DNA of 35,188 nucleotides from Actinomycetes bacterium (lineage in GTDB: Bacteria > Actinomycetota > Acidimicrobiia > Spongiisociales > UBA5794), in contig JAMBLJ010000134.1 in the NCBI GenBank assembly GCA_023336815.1, positions 1 through 35,188 on the forward strand. The letters are read 5' to 3'. Positions 16,810 to 25,731 of the stretch are shown here, in pieces. Both the position numbers and the translations under genes were made by a program. Below the pieces are notes generated by a model. It worked only from the letters and a program-made list of their open reading frames with translations, did not search any database and was not told the DNA's origin. Position 1 is the stretch's first letter, and each line of letters starts with the position of its first letter.

Positions 16810-17700
16810 CTACGCGATGGCTGTCGGGCTTTTCACGTCGGACAGACCGAGTCGTTCGACGGAGGCAACGGCTACGACAACAACAACGACACCAACCCAT
16901 TGGATCGCTGCGAGTTCCTGACCGAGCAACACTGCAGCGGTAACAGCCGCAATGGCGGGTTCGGCGGTCGCAACGACACCAACGATGCCTGATGCGACCA
17001 TACGAAGGGCTTGGAACTCGATGATGAATGGAAGGGCTGTCCCGAATACGCCAATGATCAGTAGATCTCTCCATGCTGCGGCGGGGACGTCCGAAGGAAA
17101 CGTCCACGGCGGTAGCACGACGATCCAGATCATCGAAGCGAAGATGAACCCCCACGTCGCTATCTGGAGCGGCTTGTGTGACGATGCGAGGTGCTCCCCG
17201 TACAGAAGGTAGGTCGCAAACGTGACGGCCGACACGAGGCCCGCGGCAACTCCGAGCATGTCTGACGAGTCGAGTGTCCATGCTTGCGTTACAAGCGCAA
17301 CACCGGTCACGGCACCAACTGCAGCAACCCACACAACAGTTCGCACGACGTATCCCCGAACGAGGCTCATCCACACGAGAACCATGATCGGCGCCAGGAA
17401 CTGGATCGTGGCGCCCGGCCCAACGCCGAGGAGCTCGAGCGCCCAGTAGAACGTCACGTTGACCACGGCAAGGTTCATACCGAGCAGTACGAACTTCCAG
17501 AGCTGGGGAGGTGGCGCCAACACACCCTTGTACGCGGCGTAGGGAACAAGAAGGACCACGGTGACGATCGCACGAACCTGGGACACGTAGGCCGGGGGGA
17601 CTATGTCGAATACACCACCAGCGATCGCCCCGGTCACACCCCACAACGCTGCGGTGATGAGCGCGAGGAGAGCACCCTTGGTAGCCCGAGAAACTTCCAT
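16810..17700 (-). CDS. EamA/DMT-family transporter
   Basis: MEVSRATKGALLALITAALWGVTGAIAGGVFDIVPPAYVSQVRAIV...; ten-TM-like hydrophobic pattern, duplicated EamA halves. Confidence 0.88.
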   Translation of the reverse strand: MEVSRATKGALLALITAALWGVTGAIAGGVFDIVPPAYVSQVRAIVTVVLLVPYAAYKGVLAPPPQLWKFVLLGMNLAVVNVTFYWALELLGVGPGATIQFLAPIMVLVWMSLVRGYVVRTVVWVAAVGAVTGVALVTQAWTLDSSDMLGVAAGLVSAVTFATYLLYGEHLASSHKPLQIATWGFIFASMIWIVVLPPWTFPSDVPAAAWRDLLIIGVFGTALPFIIEFQALRMVASGIVGVVATAEPAIAAVTAAVLLGQELAAIQWVGVVVVVVAVASVERLGLSDVKSPTAIA

Positions 17701-17706
17701 CGTGGG

Positions 17707-17712
17707 ATGCTA
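17707..17712 (-). promoter_or_regulatory. -10-like TAGCAT placed 6 nt before ATG (leaderless candidate)
   Basis: TAGCAT-cccacg-ATG on minus strand. Confidence 0.45.
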
Positions 17713-17836
17713 CGGTCGCCTGGCACGTCTGGACGTCAGGCCCGAACGTCCCAGCAGGGCTTTCCAACACGCAGAGAATTTTCGTTATCAGGGATGTTCC
17801 TGCAACCGCAGCGCCACCCGATGGGTTCTCTAGGGT

Positions 17837-18382
17837 ATGGATGCGATGACCCTGCCCGAACAGAACGAGATCACACGTCTCTTGATGCACAATCTCGACG
17901 ATGGCTTCACCACGATGGTCGACCGATACCAGCCTGCCATCTACTCGGGTGCGGTCCGCCTCACACGCCATCATCATGATGCCCAGGATGTTGCCCAGGA
18001 CACCTTCGTCAGGGCGTACACAGCTCTCGAGGGGTTTAGCGACGAACGGATCGCCGCACTCGCGTTGCGACCATGGCTGTGGACCATCGCACTCAACCTG
18101 TGCCGCAACAGAGCAACACGCACGAAACAGACATCGCCTCTGTCCTCAGACGATGCCGTCCGGCACAACGACGAGGAACCGCTCGACTTCGATGCATGGA
18201 ACCAAAGATTCGACCGACTGTCGATCGATCAGCGAAGCGCCGTGGTTCTACGACACGTTGTTGGACTCTCCATAGCGGAGATCTCTTCGATCACGAACAG
18301 ACCAGACGGAACGGTAAAAACAGATATCTCGAGAGGCCTCGAAAGGCTGAAAGTCGCACTCACGGTGGAGGCACACACATGA
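17837..18382 (+). CDS. ECF-type RNA polymerase sigma factor
   Basis: FTTMVDRYQPAIYSGAVRLTRHHHDAQDVAQDTFVRAYTAL...LRPWLWTIALNLCRNRAT...LSIDQRSAVVLRHVVGLSIAEISSITNRPDGTVKTDISRGLERLK. Confidence 0.92.
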   Translation: MDAMTLPEQNEITRLLMHNLDDGFTTMVDRYQPAIYSGAVRLTRHHHDAQDVAQDTFVRAYTALEGFSDERIAALALRPWLWTIALNLCRNRATRTKQTSPLSSDDAVRHNDEEPLDFDAWNQRFDRLSIDQRSAVVLRHVVGLSIAEISSITNRPDGTVKTDISRGLERLKVALTVEAHT

Positions 18383-18960
18383 ACGACATCCCAACCGCAC
18401 TCAGGGACCTCGCTACACCCGCACCACGTGATCTCGGTCCATCTACGCTGTTCAGGGCGGGTGCTGTCGACCAAGTGGCATCGGTCGACAGTCCCTTCGG
18501 TCCGGTCTGGGTCGCATGGAGCTCTCGCGGTGTCACAGCTCTCACCCCCCGTTTCGTATGCGGCTCGCTCGATGATTTCGCAACAGAACACCGCAGACGC
18601 ACGCTCGAGGAAGGACATCTGCCGAATGACCTCGAGCGGCGCATCACCGACGCTCTCGAACGCGGCGACACGGTCGATGTCCCCGTCGACATGCGCGGAC
18701 TCGGTGAGTTCCAGGTATCGGTTCTCGAAGCGTGTGCAACGATCCGACCCGGAACGGTTCGCTCCTACGGATGGATCGCGGGCGAACTGTCCAACCCCGG
18801 AGCGGTGCGTGCGGTCGGCACCGCCCTTGGAAAGAACCCCATCCCCCTGATAGTTCCCTGCCACAGGGTTGTCCGATCAGACGGCGCCGTTGGCAACTAC
18901 GCCTTCGGTGCAGCAATGAAACACGAGCTCCTGGTCCGCGAAGGAGCGATACTTGCCTGA
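18379..18960 (+). CDS. ogt-like: Methylated-DNA--[protein]-cysteine S-methyltransferase family protein
   Basis: FQVSVLEACATIRPGTVRSYGWIAGELSNPGAVRAVGTALGKNPIPLIVPCHRVVRSDGAVGNYAFGAAMKHELLVREG; PCHR active site; ATGA overlap with the sigma gene. Confidence 0.92.
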   Translation: MNDIPTALRDLATPAPRDLGPSTLFRAGAVDQVASVDSPFGPVWVAWSSRGVTALTPRFVCGSLDDFATEHRRRTLEEGHLPNDLERRITDALERGDTVDVPVDMRGLGEFQVSVLEACATIRPGTVRSYGWIAGELSNPGAVRAVGTALGKNPIPLIVPCHRVVRSDGAVGNYAFGAAMKHELLVREGAILA

Positions 18961-18968
18961 GGAAGAGC

Positions 18969-19050
18969 ACAGACAGCAGACAGCAGACAGCAGAAACTGA
19001 ACTGTCCGTCTGTTGTCTGACAGCAAAGCGATCTGGTGTCTGCCGTCCGT
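18969..19050 (-). repeat. Dispersed hairpin-type intergenic repeat, copy 1 (inverted relative to copies 2 and 3)
   Basis: AGACAGC x3 tandem, then GTCTGTTGTCTGACAGCAAAGCGATCTGGTGTCTG; core CTGACAGCAAAGCGATCT is the reverse complement of the copy-3 core AGATCGCTTCGCTGTCAG with one mismatch. Confidence 0.75.
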
Positions 19051-19054
19051 TCGC

Positions 19055-19060
19055 TACTCT
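19055..19060 (+). promoter_or_regulatory. -10-like TACTCT placed 6 nt before ATG (leaderless candidate)
   Basis: TACTCT-tcccac-ATG. Confidence 0.45.
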
Positions 19061-19066
19061 TCCCAC

Positions 19067-20743
19067 ATGGACATCATCGAGACAGTACGCGAATCAGTCA
19101 TCGGATCGGAACACGTGGTCCCAGGCCCCTTCGGGCCCCGCCGATGTACGTACGCCGACTACACGGCGTCAGGACGATCCCTCACGTTCATCGAGGACTA
19201 CATTCGCGACATGGTGATGCCGTTGTACGCAAACACACACACCGAGTCATCCGGCACCGGTCTTCAGACAAGCAAGTTTCGGGAGGACGCACGGACGATT
19301 ATCCGAACGTGTGTGAACGCAACCGAAGAGCATGCGGTTCTGTTCGTCGGTTCCGGCTGTACGGGGGCGATCGACCGCATGATCCGCGTGCTCGGTCTCT
19401 CTATCCCCAAGGCCCTCGATGACAAGTACCACCTCACGAGCATCATCCCGGAGGCGGAGAGACCGGTGGTGTTTATCGGACCGTTCGAGCACCACTCGAA
19501 TGAACTCCCATGGCGAGAGTCGATCGCAGATGTCATCAAGATCGGCGAGGACCGCGACGGTCACATCGATCAAGCCCAGCTTGCTCAGGAACTTGCAAAA
19601 TACGCTGAACGGCCGCTACTCATCGGTTCCTTTTCAGCCGCATCGAACGTCACCGGAATCCTGTCGGATACTCGAGGAATCGCATCGCTGCTCCACAAGC
19701 ATGGTGCGCTCTCGTTCTGGGACTTCGCCGCCGCTGCACCGTATGTGAACATCGATATGTCTCCCGAGGAGCAGCCAGACGCTTACAAGGATGCGATATT
19801 CCTCTCAACGCACAAACTAATCGGTGGGCCAGGTACACCAGGATTGCTCATCGCCCGCAAGGAACTCTTTACGAACGAGGTGCCGGGAGTTCCTGGCGGC
19901 GGAACAGTTGCGTTCGTGCGACCGGATTCGCATGAGTATCTCGCCGATATCGAACATCGGGAAGAGGGAGGAACACCAGCGATCATCGAGTCCATCCGGG
20001 CGGGGTTGGTTTTCCAACTCAAAGATGCGGTCGGAACTGACCGCATACGGACCCTCGAAGAAGGCTTTATCGACAGAGCTATCACTTCATGGCAACAGAA
20101 TCCCGATATCGAGATCCTTGGGAATCCCGATGCTGATCGACTCAGCATCGTCTCATTCGTCGTCAAACACGAGGGCGAGTACCTTCATCACAACTACGTT
20201 GTATCGCTCTTGAACGATCTCTTCGGAATCCAATCGAGGGGTGGCTGTTCGTGTGCAGGTCCCTACGGTCATGCATTGCTCGGCATCGATGACGAGCACT
20301 CCGAGGAGATTGCGGACGAGGTCATCCTCGGCTGTGAAGGCATCAAGCCTGGATGGATCAGGGTAAACCTGAACTACTTCATCTCGGATGCGGTGTTCAA
20401 TTTCATCGTCGAGTCGGTACACCTCGTAGCAACACATGGATGGAAGCTGTTGCCGTGGTATCGATTCAATGTCGATACCGCTGGCTGGCAGCACGTCGAT
20501 GGCAGAGGCGCGACGCCGTTCTCGCTGTTCGACATCGACTACGACAATGGTTCGCTCACCTACGACGCCACGCCCGAGCGAGCGTCCGAACGAGACCTCT
20601 CGCGATACCTCGATGAGGCACAGAAGTTGTTCGCAACGATCGATCCGGCTACCGGCCCGATCGCAGGCCCCATCGATTCGACAGCGTCATTCGAAGACCT
20701 CCGCTGGTTCCTGCTCCCTGACGAGATCCGATCAGGTGACTGA
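19067..20743 (+). CDS. Class-V aminotransferase / cysteine desulfurase-like PLP enzyme
   Basis: TYADYTASGRSLTFIEDYI...GSGCTGAIDRMI...SFWDFAAAAPYVNIDM...AIFLSTHKLIGGPGTPGLLIARKELF (PLP Lys); C-terminal RGGCSCAGPYGHALLGI. Confidence 0.87.
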   Translation: MDIIETVRESVIGSEHVVPGPFGPRRCTYADYTASGRSLTFIEDYIRDMVMPLYANTHTESSGTGLQTSKFREDARTIIRTCVNATEEHAVLFVGSGCTGAIDRMIRVLGLSIPKALDDKYHLTSIIPEAERPVVFIGPFEHHSNELPWRESIADVIKIGEDRDGHIDQAQLAQELAKYAERPLLIGSFSAASNVTGILSDTRGIASLLHKHGALSFWDFAAAAPYVNIDMSPEEQPDAYKDAIFLSTHKLIGGPGTPGLLIARKELFTNEVPGVPGGGTVAFVRPDSHEYLADIEHREEGGTPAIIESIRAGLVFQLKDAVGTDRIRTLEEGFIDRAITSWQQNPDIEILGNPDADRLSIVSFVVKHEGEYLHHNYVVSLLNDLFGIQSRGGCSCAGPYGHALLGIDDEHSEEIADEVILGCEGIKPGWIRVNLNYFISDAVFNFIVESVHLVATHGWKLLPWYRFNVDTAGWQHVDGRGATPFSLFDIDYDNGSLTYDATPERASERDLSRYLDEAQKLFATIDPATGPIAGPIDSTASFEDLRWFLLPDEIRSGD

Positions 20744-21641
20744 AGCCTCCCCAAACTGGTTCCGCGCGGCGATCGACTCCGAGCCAGCGCGCCGCGAGGT
20801 GATGGTTGAGGGAACGCCTATCAGATACCTGTCATGGGGCGATGAAGGAAAACCGGGTCTCGTCTTCGTTCATGGTGGTGCTGCACACGCACAGTGGTGG
20901 TCCTTCCTGGCACCGATGTTCACCGAGAACTGGCACCCGGTCGCCCTTCACCTTTCGGGTCATGGGGACTCCGGTGTCAGAGATGTCTACTCCCACGAGA
21001 TGTGGGCGAAGGAAGTCATGGCGGTATCACGAGACGCTGGCTTCCCCGGACCTCCCGTTGTCGTCGGCCACAGCCTTGGCGGCATGGTGACCATTCAGAC
21101 TGCTGCCACCTACGGGGATGATCTCGCTGGAGCTGTCATAGTGGATGCACCGGTACGCCGACCCAGCCCCGAGACCGAAGAGGGTCGATCGGGGAGAGCG
21201 TTCAAGGCACCAGGCACGTATGCGACCGTCGATGAGGCGGTCGGCCACTTTCGACTCATTCCCCCACAGCCCTGTGACAACGACTACATCGTCGACTACA
21301 TCGCCCGGACTTCGATCAAAGAAACAGAAGATGGCTGGACCTGGAAGTTCGACCCTGCCCTGTTCAACGGCACGCTGGTGGCGCTGCGAGATCAACTCGC
21401 ATCGGTTCGGTGCAGGGTTGCTCTGTTCACAGGGGAGAATTCCGTCGTGGTCCCGCCCGACACCGCTGCCTACATGTACGACCTCATGGGACGGGTCGCC
21501 CCTGTCATCGCAATACCCGAAGCTCATCATCACCTCATGTTGGATCAACCGCTCGCGTTTGTGGCAGCGCTCAGAACACTGCTTGCAGATTGGAACCATT
21601 CGGTCGGATTCAACCGAGACTGGACACGAGGCGTAGACTGA
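20736..21641 (+). CDS. Alpha/beta hydrolase
   Basis: GTG start overlapping previous stop; GLVFVHGGAAHAQWWSFLAPMF, VVGHSLGGMVTIQTA (nucleophile elbow), PEAHHHLMLDQP. Confidence 0.87.
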   Translation: MTEASPNWFRAAIDSEPARREVMVEGTPIRYLSWGDEGKPGLVFVHGGAAHAQWWSFLAPMFTENWHPVALHLSGHGDSGVRDVYSHEMWAKEVMAVSRDAGFPGPPVVVGHSLGGMVTIQTAATYGDDLAGAVIVDAPVRRPSPETEEGRSGRAFKAPGTYATVDEAVGHFRLIPPQPCDNDYIVDYIARTSIKETEDGWTWKFDPALFNGTLVALRDQLASVRCRVALFTGENSVVVPPDTAAYMYDLMGRVAPVIAIPEAHHHLMLDQPLAFVAALRTLLADWNHSVGFNRDWTRGVD

Positions 21642-21649
21642 CAATCGGT

Positions 21650-22342
21650 ATGGGACGGCAATCACTCACTCTCGATCAGGCATATCAAGCTGCATATCTG
21701 TGGCTTGACCACGCAGGTGATCCACCCGTACAGATTTCGGAGCCGGCACACGGCTCTGTCGAACTCGTGACAGAAAAGTCATTCGTCCGCGTGCGATCGA
21801 GCGATGGACCTGTTGAGCAGTCTTCGGTACTCGCACTCCTACGCGCCGCCGAAGCTGGTAAGAAGCTCATCATCTTCTCGCCCTCAGGATTCTCCCCTGG
21901 TGCGATCTCCATTGCGGAAACGCAGGGCATCGCTCTGTTCGCCCTCGAGCAGAACGGCCGTGCCGTCTCGCAGACAACACACGCCAGGGTGATGAGTCCC
22001 GATACGGAACCGTTACCACCCTTCGGACCGATGGAACCCGAAGAGCCAAAGGACACCTTCTGGAATCCACAACCGTCAGAGGAGCCACAGCGCCGCACCG
22101 GTGAGGCCGATGAGGACGGGATCGATGCCGGTACCTTCGACTGGGCGGACTGTCCATCATGTGGCACCACACATCACCGTCATGCCAAGTTCTGTAGAGA
22201 ATGCGGAACGAACCTCCAGACTGGCGCCGCTGGAGTGAGCAGCTCCGATTCGGTTCATGTCACACCTGTACCACGTGACGGTGTGACACCAAAGCTGCGA
22301 TGTAGGACATGCGGCAGCCACGACATCGAGTTGCTGGAATAG
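21650..22342 (+). CDS. Protein with N-terminal restriction-endonuclease-like-looking domain and two C-terminal zinc ribbons, function unknown
   Basis: MGRQSLTLDQAYQAAYLWLDHAGD...; CPSCGTTHHRHAKFCRECG and CRTCGSHDIE zinc-ribbon motifs. Confidence 0.65.
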   Translation: MGRQSLTLDQAYQAAYLWLDHAGDPPVQISEPAHGSVELVTEKSFVRVRSSDGPVEQSSVLALLRAAEAGKKLIIFSPSGFSPGAISIAETQGIALFALEQNGRAVSQTTHARVMSPDTEPLPPFGPMEPEEPKDTFWNPQPSEEPQRRTGEADEDGIDAGTFDWADCPSCGTTHHRHAKFCRECGTNLQTGAAGVSSSDSVHVTPVPRDGVTPKLRCRTCGSHDIELLE

Positions 22343-22432
22343 CAGGAGCAGATACCAGACAACGGATCGCTGCGCTGCCTCAGAGCAGGATTGCCAGTCT
22401 GTCGTCTGCACTCTGCCGTCTGATATCTGGCC
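22343..22432 (+). repeat. Dispersed hairpin-type intergenic repeat, copy 2
   Basis: CAGATACCAGACAACGGATCGCTGCGCTG ... GTCTGTCGTCTGCACTCTGCCGTCTGATATCTGG; terminal arms pair (CAGATACCAGAC with GTCTGATATCTG, 11/12). Fills the gap between two convergent genes. Confidence 0.75.
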
Positions 22433-24124
22433 TCAGCCTGATTCCTGGACCCGGCGGATGTAGACGATCACGTCCTCGACCTGCTGTTCGGTGAGGACAC
22501 CCGGCATAGGCGGCATCGTGCCTATGCCTGCGAATACGACGGCTCCTATGAGCGTGTCTGACATCTCCTCAGAATCGGTTCCCGGTCCAAGCGCGGGACC
22601 GAAGATGCCCTCGAGACTCTCACCGTGGCACTGTGCACAGGCAGCGTCATACATCTGGAGCCCGGAAAGACCATTGTTCGCCTCCGCAGTCCAGGTCTCA
22701 GGGAGCGCTGGAGGTGATGGCTTGGAAAGAGATACATAGATGAAGAGAACTGAAACCGCCACGAGGACGAACGCGATCCTGAATTCCCATTTCGAGTGAC
22801 CGACCTTCGGAACGAATCCCTTGCCGCTCTTCTCTCGCTTGGCAATTCGTCGTCGCATCACAGACCGGCTGATGAAGAACACAGCGATCGGTAGCACGAT
22901 CGCGAGGAACTGAAGCATCCTGACCATGGAGTTCACCGAGATGTCAAGCCACACCGCGATCACATCATCTCCGCCGGCAACGAAAAGCACGCCGAAGAAC
23001 GCGATCGCAGCCAAACCGATCGAGGTTCGCGTTGGGCGCTCACTCGGCCGATCAAGCAGATGATGGATCTCATGGTCACCGGTCTTCCATGCCTCGAGCC
23101 ACGGCCAGGCATACAGCACGACGAACACTCCACCGGCCAGTACCAGAGACGGGTAAAAGGGGTTCGGTATTTCGAACGGTGCGAACCGCAGTTCCCATGC
23201 CGGCATGAGACGCAGTGCACCTTCAAGCCAGCCGACGTACCAGTCCGGCTGTGACGCAGAACTGACATCGGCCACCCGGAACGGACCGAACATCCAGATC
23301 GGATTGATCTGAATCAGTCCTCCCATACCTGCGAGGACCGCGCCTGTGAGGAAGAAGACACCAACGGCTTTCATCGCGTAAGTTGGCCAGAGTCGAAGAC
23401 CCGTGATCGTGTTCTCGGTCTTGTCCCTACCAGGGAACTGAGTGTGCTTCTGACGTACGAGAATCGCCATGTGTGCAGCGAGTAGAAGTGCGATCAACGT
23501 CGGGACGATCATCACATGAAGAACGAAGAGCCGCGACAGAATGTCAGCACCCGGGAACTCACCCCCGAGGAGTAGAGAAGACAGCCATGGGCCGATGAGA
23601 GGTATCGAGATGATGATCGAGTACCCGATCCGCAGACCGGTGCCCGATAGCTGATCGTCGATCATCGAGTAGCCGGTGAATCCATTGACCATCGCGAGGA
23701 TCAGAAGCGTTACGCCGACCGCCCAGTTCATCTCACGAGGTTTCCTGAAAGCCCCTGTGAAGAAGGTGCGCAAAAGATGGGTCACCATTGCAGCGGCGAA
23801 GATAAGCGCCGCCCAATGATGGACCTGTCTGATGACCAGACCCGACCGCACTGAGAACGAGATGTCGAGCGCGGAGGCATACGCGCGCGACATCTCGACA
23901 CCCTGGAGCGGGACATAGCTGCCCGCATACAGGACCTCTTGCTGGCTCGCATCGAAGAACAAGGTGAGGTATACGCCTGTGCCGACGAGGATAATGAACG
24001 TATACAGGATCACTTCACCGAGGAGGAACGACCAGTGATCCGGGAAGACCTTGTTCAGAACCTCCCTCGTCATACGCGCCGTGCCAAGACGCTCGTCGAC
24101 TCCTCTTATTATTCCGCGCATCAT
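22433..24124 (-). CDS. qcrB-like: Cytochrome b subunit of bc-type complex with fused C-terminal cytochrome c domain
   Basis: QVHHWAALIFAAAMVTHLLRTFFTGAFRKPREMNW; GYSMIDDQLSGTGLRIGYSI; PEWELRFAPFEIP-like segment; C-terminal YDAACAQCHGESLEGIFGPALG (CXXCH). Confidence 0.9.
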   Translation of the reverse strand: MMRGIIRGVDERLGTARMTREVLNKVFPDHWSFLLGEVILYTFIILVGTGVYLTLFFDASQQEVLYAGSYVPLQGVEMSRAYASALDISFSVRSGLVIRQVHHWAALIFAAAMVTHLLRTFFTGAFRKPREMNWAVGVTLLILAMVNGFTGYSMIDDQLSGTGLRIGYSIIISIPLIGPWLSSLLLGGEFPGADILSRLFVLHVMIVPTLIALLLAAHMAILVRQKHTQFPGRDKTENTITGLRLWPTYAMKAVGVFFLTGAVLAGMGGLIQINPIWMFGPFRVADVSSASQPDWYVGWLEGALRLMPAWELRFAPFEIPNPFYPSLVLAGGVFVVLYAWPWLEAWKTGDHEIHHLLDRPSERPTRTSIGLAAIAFFGVLFVAGGDDVIAVWLDISVNSMVRMLQFLAIVLPIAVFFISRSVMRRRIAKREKSGKGFVPKVGHSKWEFRIAFVLVAVSVLFIYVSLSKPSPPALPETWTAEANNGLSGLQMYDAACAQCHGESLEGIFGPALGPGTDSEEMSDTLIGAVVFAGIGTMPPMPGVLTEQQVEDVIVYIRRVQESG

Positions 24125-24987
24125 GTGTTGTTCGTCCTATCCCAGTATCCAGGACCTACCGGTTCGGGGTAGTCGGCCTGTGCCACCACGAATCCCTCGG
24201 AATCGATCGCGATCGGGAGTTGCGGGAGCGCCCTCGTGGCTGGACCAAAGCTCGGCCGGCAACCGTCGTTCACATCAAACGTGGATTGATGACAGGGACA
24301 CAGCAGCAGTCCCGTGACGTTCTGGTACAGACCTACACCACATGCAGCGTGTGTGCAGATCTTCGAGTACGCCACCATCCCTTCGGCTACCCAGTCCTCG
24401 CGTCCGCCGATCGGGATGAAGTTGTCCTCGTTGAAGCGGATCAAGAGCGTCGGCGAGTCGGCAGCGCGCGTATGGCCTTCGGGGAAGGCGGTAACGAGCT
24501 CTCCGACACCAAGTTGATCGCTCTTGATCGGGGAACCATCCACCGTGACGAGACGGACACCTTCAGCGAAGTCGGTCTCTCGCAGATCCTGCGATGGGTG
24601 AGGGCCGAGCGAACGGATCGGGAACAGGAGTGCTCCGCCAAGCGCTGCGAGGGCGCCAACGAGAAGCCGCAATACGGTGCGACGCTCTCCTGCGAGTTCT
24701 TCCTCCTCGTCTGAGCCGGTGCGGAAGAAGTCGGACCTGGCCGCGGCCATCTCGGCATCCGAGCTTGCGAGGGTATGGCGGTCTTCTACCGTTTCTTCGT
24801 TTGGCAGATACTTCTTCGTGCCTGTGATGATCCCTACACCGAGACCAGCCAGGGCGTAGAACCAGAGTAGTCCCTCGAGCTGCGGCTGGCCTCCGGTGCT
24901 GTAGACGACGAGCAAGCCAAGCCCTGAAACGATCGACACGATGAACGAGATCTGCGGTGCCTTCGATCTACGCACGACGGTCTCCAA
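24121..24987 (-). CDS. qcrA-like: Rieske [2Fe-2S] subunit (QcrA-like, 3 predicted TM)
   Basis: KICTHAACGVGLYQNVTGLLLCPCHQSTFDVNDGCRPSFGPATRALPQLPI; CTH...CPCH Rieske motifs. Confidence 0.93.
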   Translation of the reverse strand: METVVRRSKAPQISFIVSIVSGLGLLVVYSTGGQPQLEGLLWFYALAGLGVGIITGTKKYLPNEETVEDRHTLASSDAEMAAARSDFFRTGSDEEEELAGERRTVLRLLVGALAALGGALLFPIRSLGPHPSQDLRETDFAEGVRLVTVDGSPIKSDQLGVGELVTAFPEGHTRAADSPTLLIRFNEDNFIPIGGREDWVAEGMVAYSKICTHAACGVGLYQNVTGLLLCPCHQSTFDVNDGCRPSFGPATRALPQLPIAIDSEGFVVAQADYPEPVGPGYWDRTNNT

Positions 24988-25504
24988 TCCACATCAGCCC
25001 GAGCACGATGGCGCTCATGCCGACCGCCCACGCAACGAATCCTTCCACCACTGGCCCGACACGGCCGATGGGCGCACCGCCAGGATCATCTGGATTCTGG
25101 AGATACAGCGTGTAGGTCACGATCTGTTCCAGTTCCTCGTCCGAAATGCTTTGGGGTCCAAAGAACGGCATCTCTCCAGGACCCCCCCGAATCGCCGCAG
25201 CGATCTCAAGCGACGAGAAACCTGTGATCGGGGGCACGTTTCCCCGGAAACTGAGCGCACCGCCAAGACCGGTCGCAGCGTGGCAGGCCGAACATTCGGA
25301 TCGGTACAGCTCGCCGCCGATAGAGAGATCGTTGCGAGGGACAATCGGTTCCTCGAACGGCTCCGGCTCGGTGGACTCGACACCTTCACTTTCGGTGTTC
25401 CCCTCCGTTGCGAGAGCTGGCACCGCAACAAGAAGAACGACCACCAAGAACATCAATGCGGTGACGTAGCGGGTGGGGCGATGGTGATCACCTTCGGCTG
25501 ACAT
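24968..25504 (-). CDS. qcrC-like: Monoheme cytochrome c subunit (QcrC-like)
   Basis: LYRSECSACHAATGLGGALSFRGNVPPI; C-terminal TM helix; SD AGGAGGT. Confidence 0.87.
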   Translation of the reverse strand: MSAEGDHHRPTRYVTALMFLVVVLLVAVPALATEGNTESEGVESTEPEPFEEPIVPRNDLSIGGELYRSECSACHAATGLGGALSFRGNVPPITGFSSLEIAAAIRGGPGEMPFFGPQSISDEELEQIVTYTLYLQNPDDPGGAPIGRVGPVVEGFVAWAVGMSAIVLGLMWIGDRRA

Positions 25505-25550
25505 CACACCTCCTGTTCAAGCGTTTCATGCTGTCAGATCGTGTTCGATA

Positions 25551-25579
25551 ATTCTATAGTAGCTCACTGAGGAACTCAA
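25551..25579 (-). promoter_or_regulatory. Candidate sigma70-type promoter for the qcr-like operon: TTGAGT-17-TAGAAT
   Basis: Minus strand TTGAGT TCCTCAGTGAGCTACTA TAGAAT, about 50 nt upstream of the start codon. Confidence 0.5.
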
Positions 25580-25731
25580 CATTAGCTTCTCGATGGACGC
25601 GAGGCGAACGGCAAGTCAACGGCCACAACACATAGTTGCACTATTTCGAGTTGCCGAATTCCTTAGTAACGATGTAAACTTCTCGATGAAGCGGAATTAT
25701 TTTCCTCATCCACGATGGAGACGGAGGCGAA

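Noticed and set aside
15677-16921. 414-aa plus-strand ORF over the hypothetical/LiaF-like genes
   Set aside because: Shadow ORF; low-complexity Thr/Ser/Arg stretches and overlap with two better-supported genes that also share a stop/start.
16739-17977. 412-aa minus-strand ORF over the EamA transporter
   Set aside because: Cys/Arg-rich frame-shifted reading of the EamA gene, without any recognisable domain.
18969-19050. CRISPR array (CAGACAG repeats)
   Set aside because: Only ~7-bp units without unique spacers, and the same sequence recurs as a hairpin element elsewhere.
25632-25644. Short palindrome ATAGT-TGC-ACTAT upstream of the first surface cytochrome
   Set aside because: 5-bp arms are too short to distinguish from chance in an AT-richer intergenic region.
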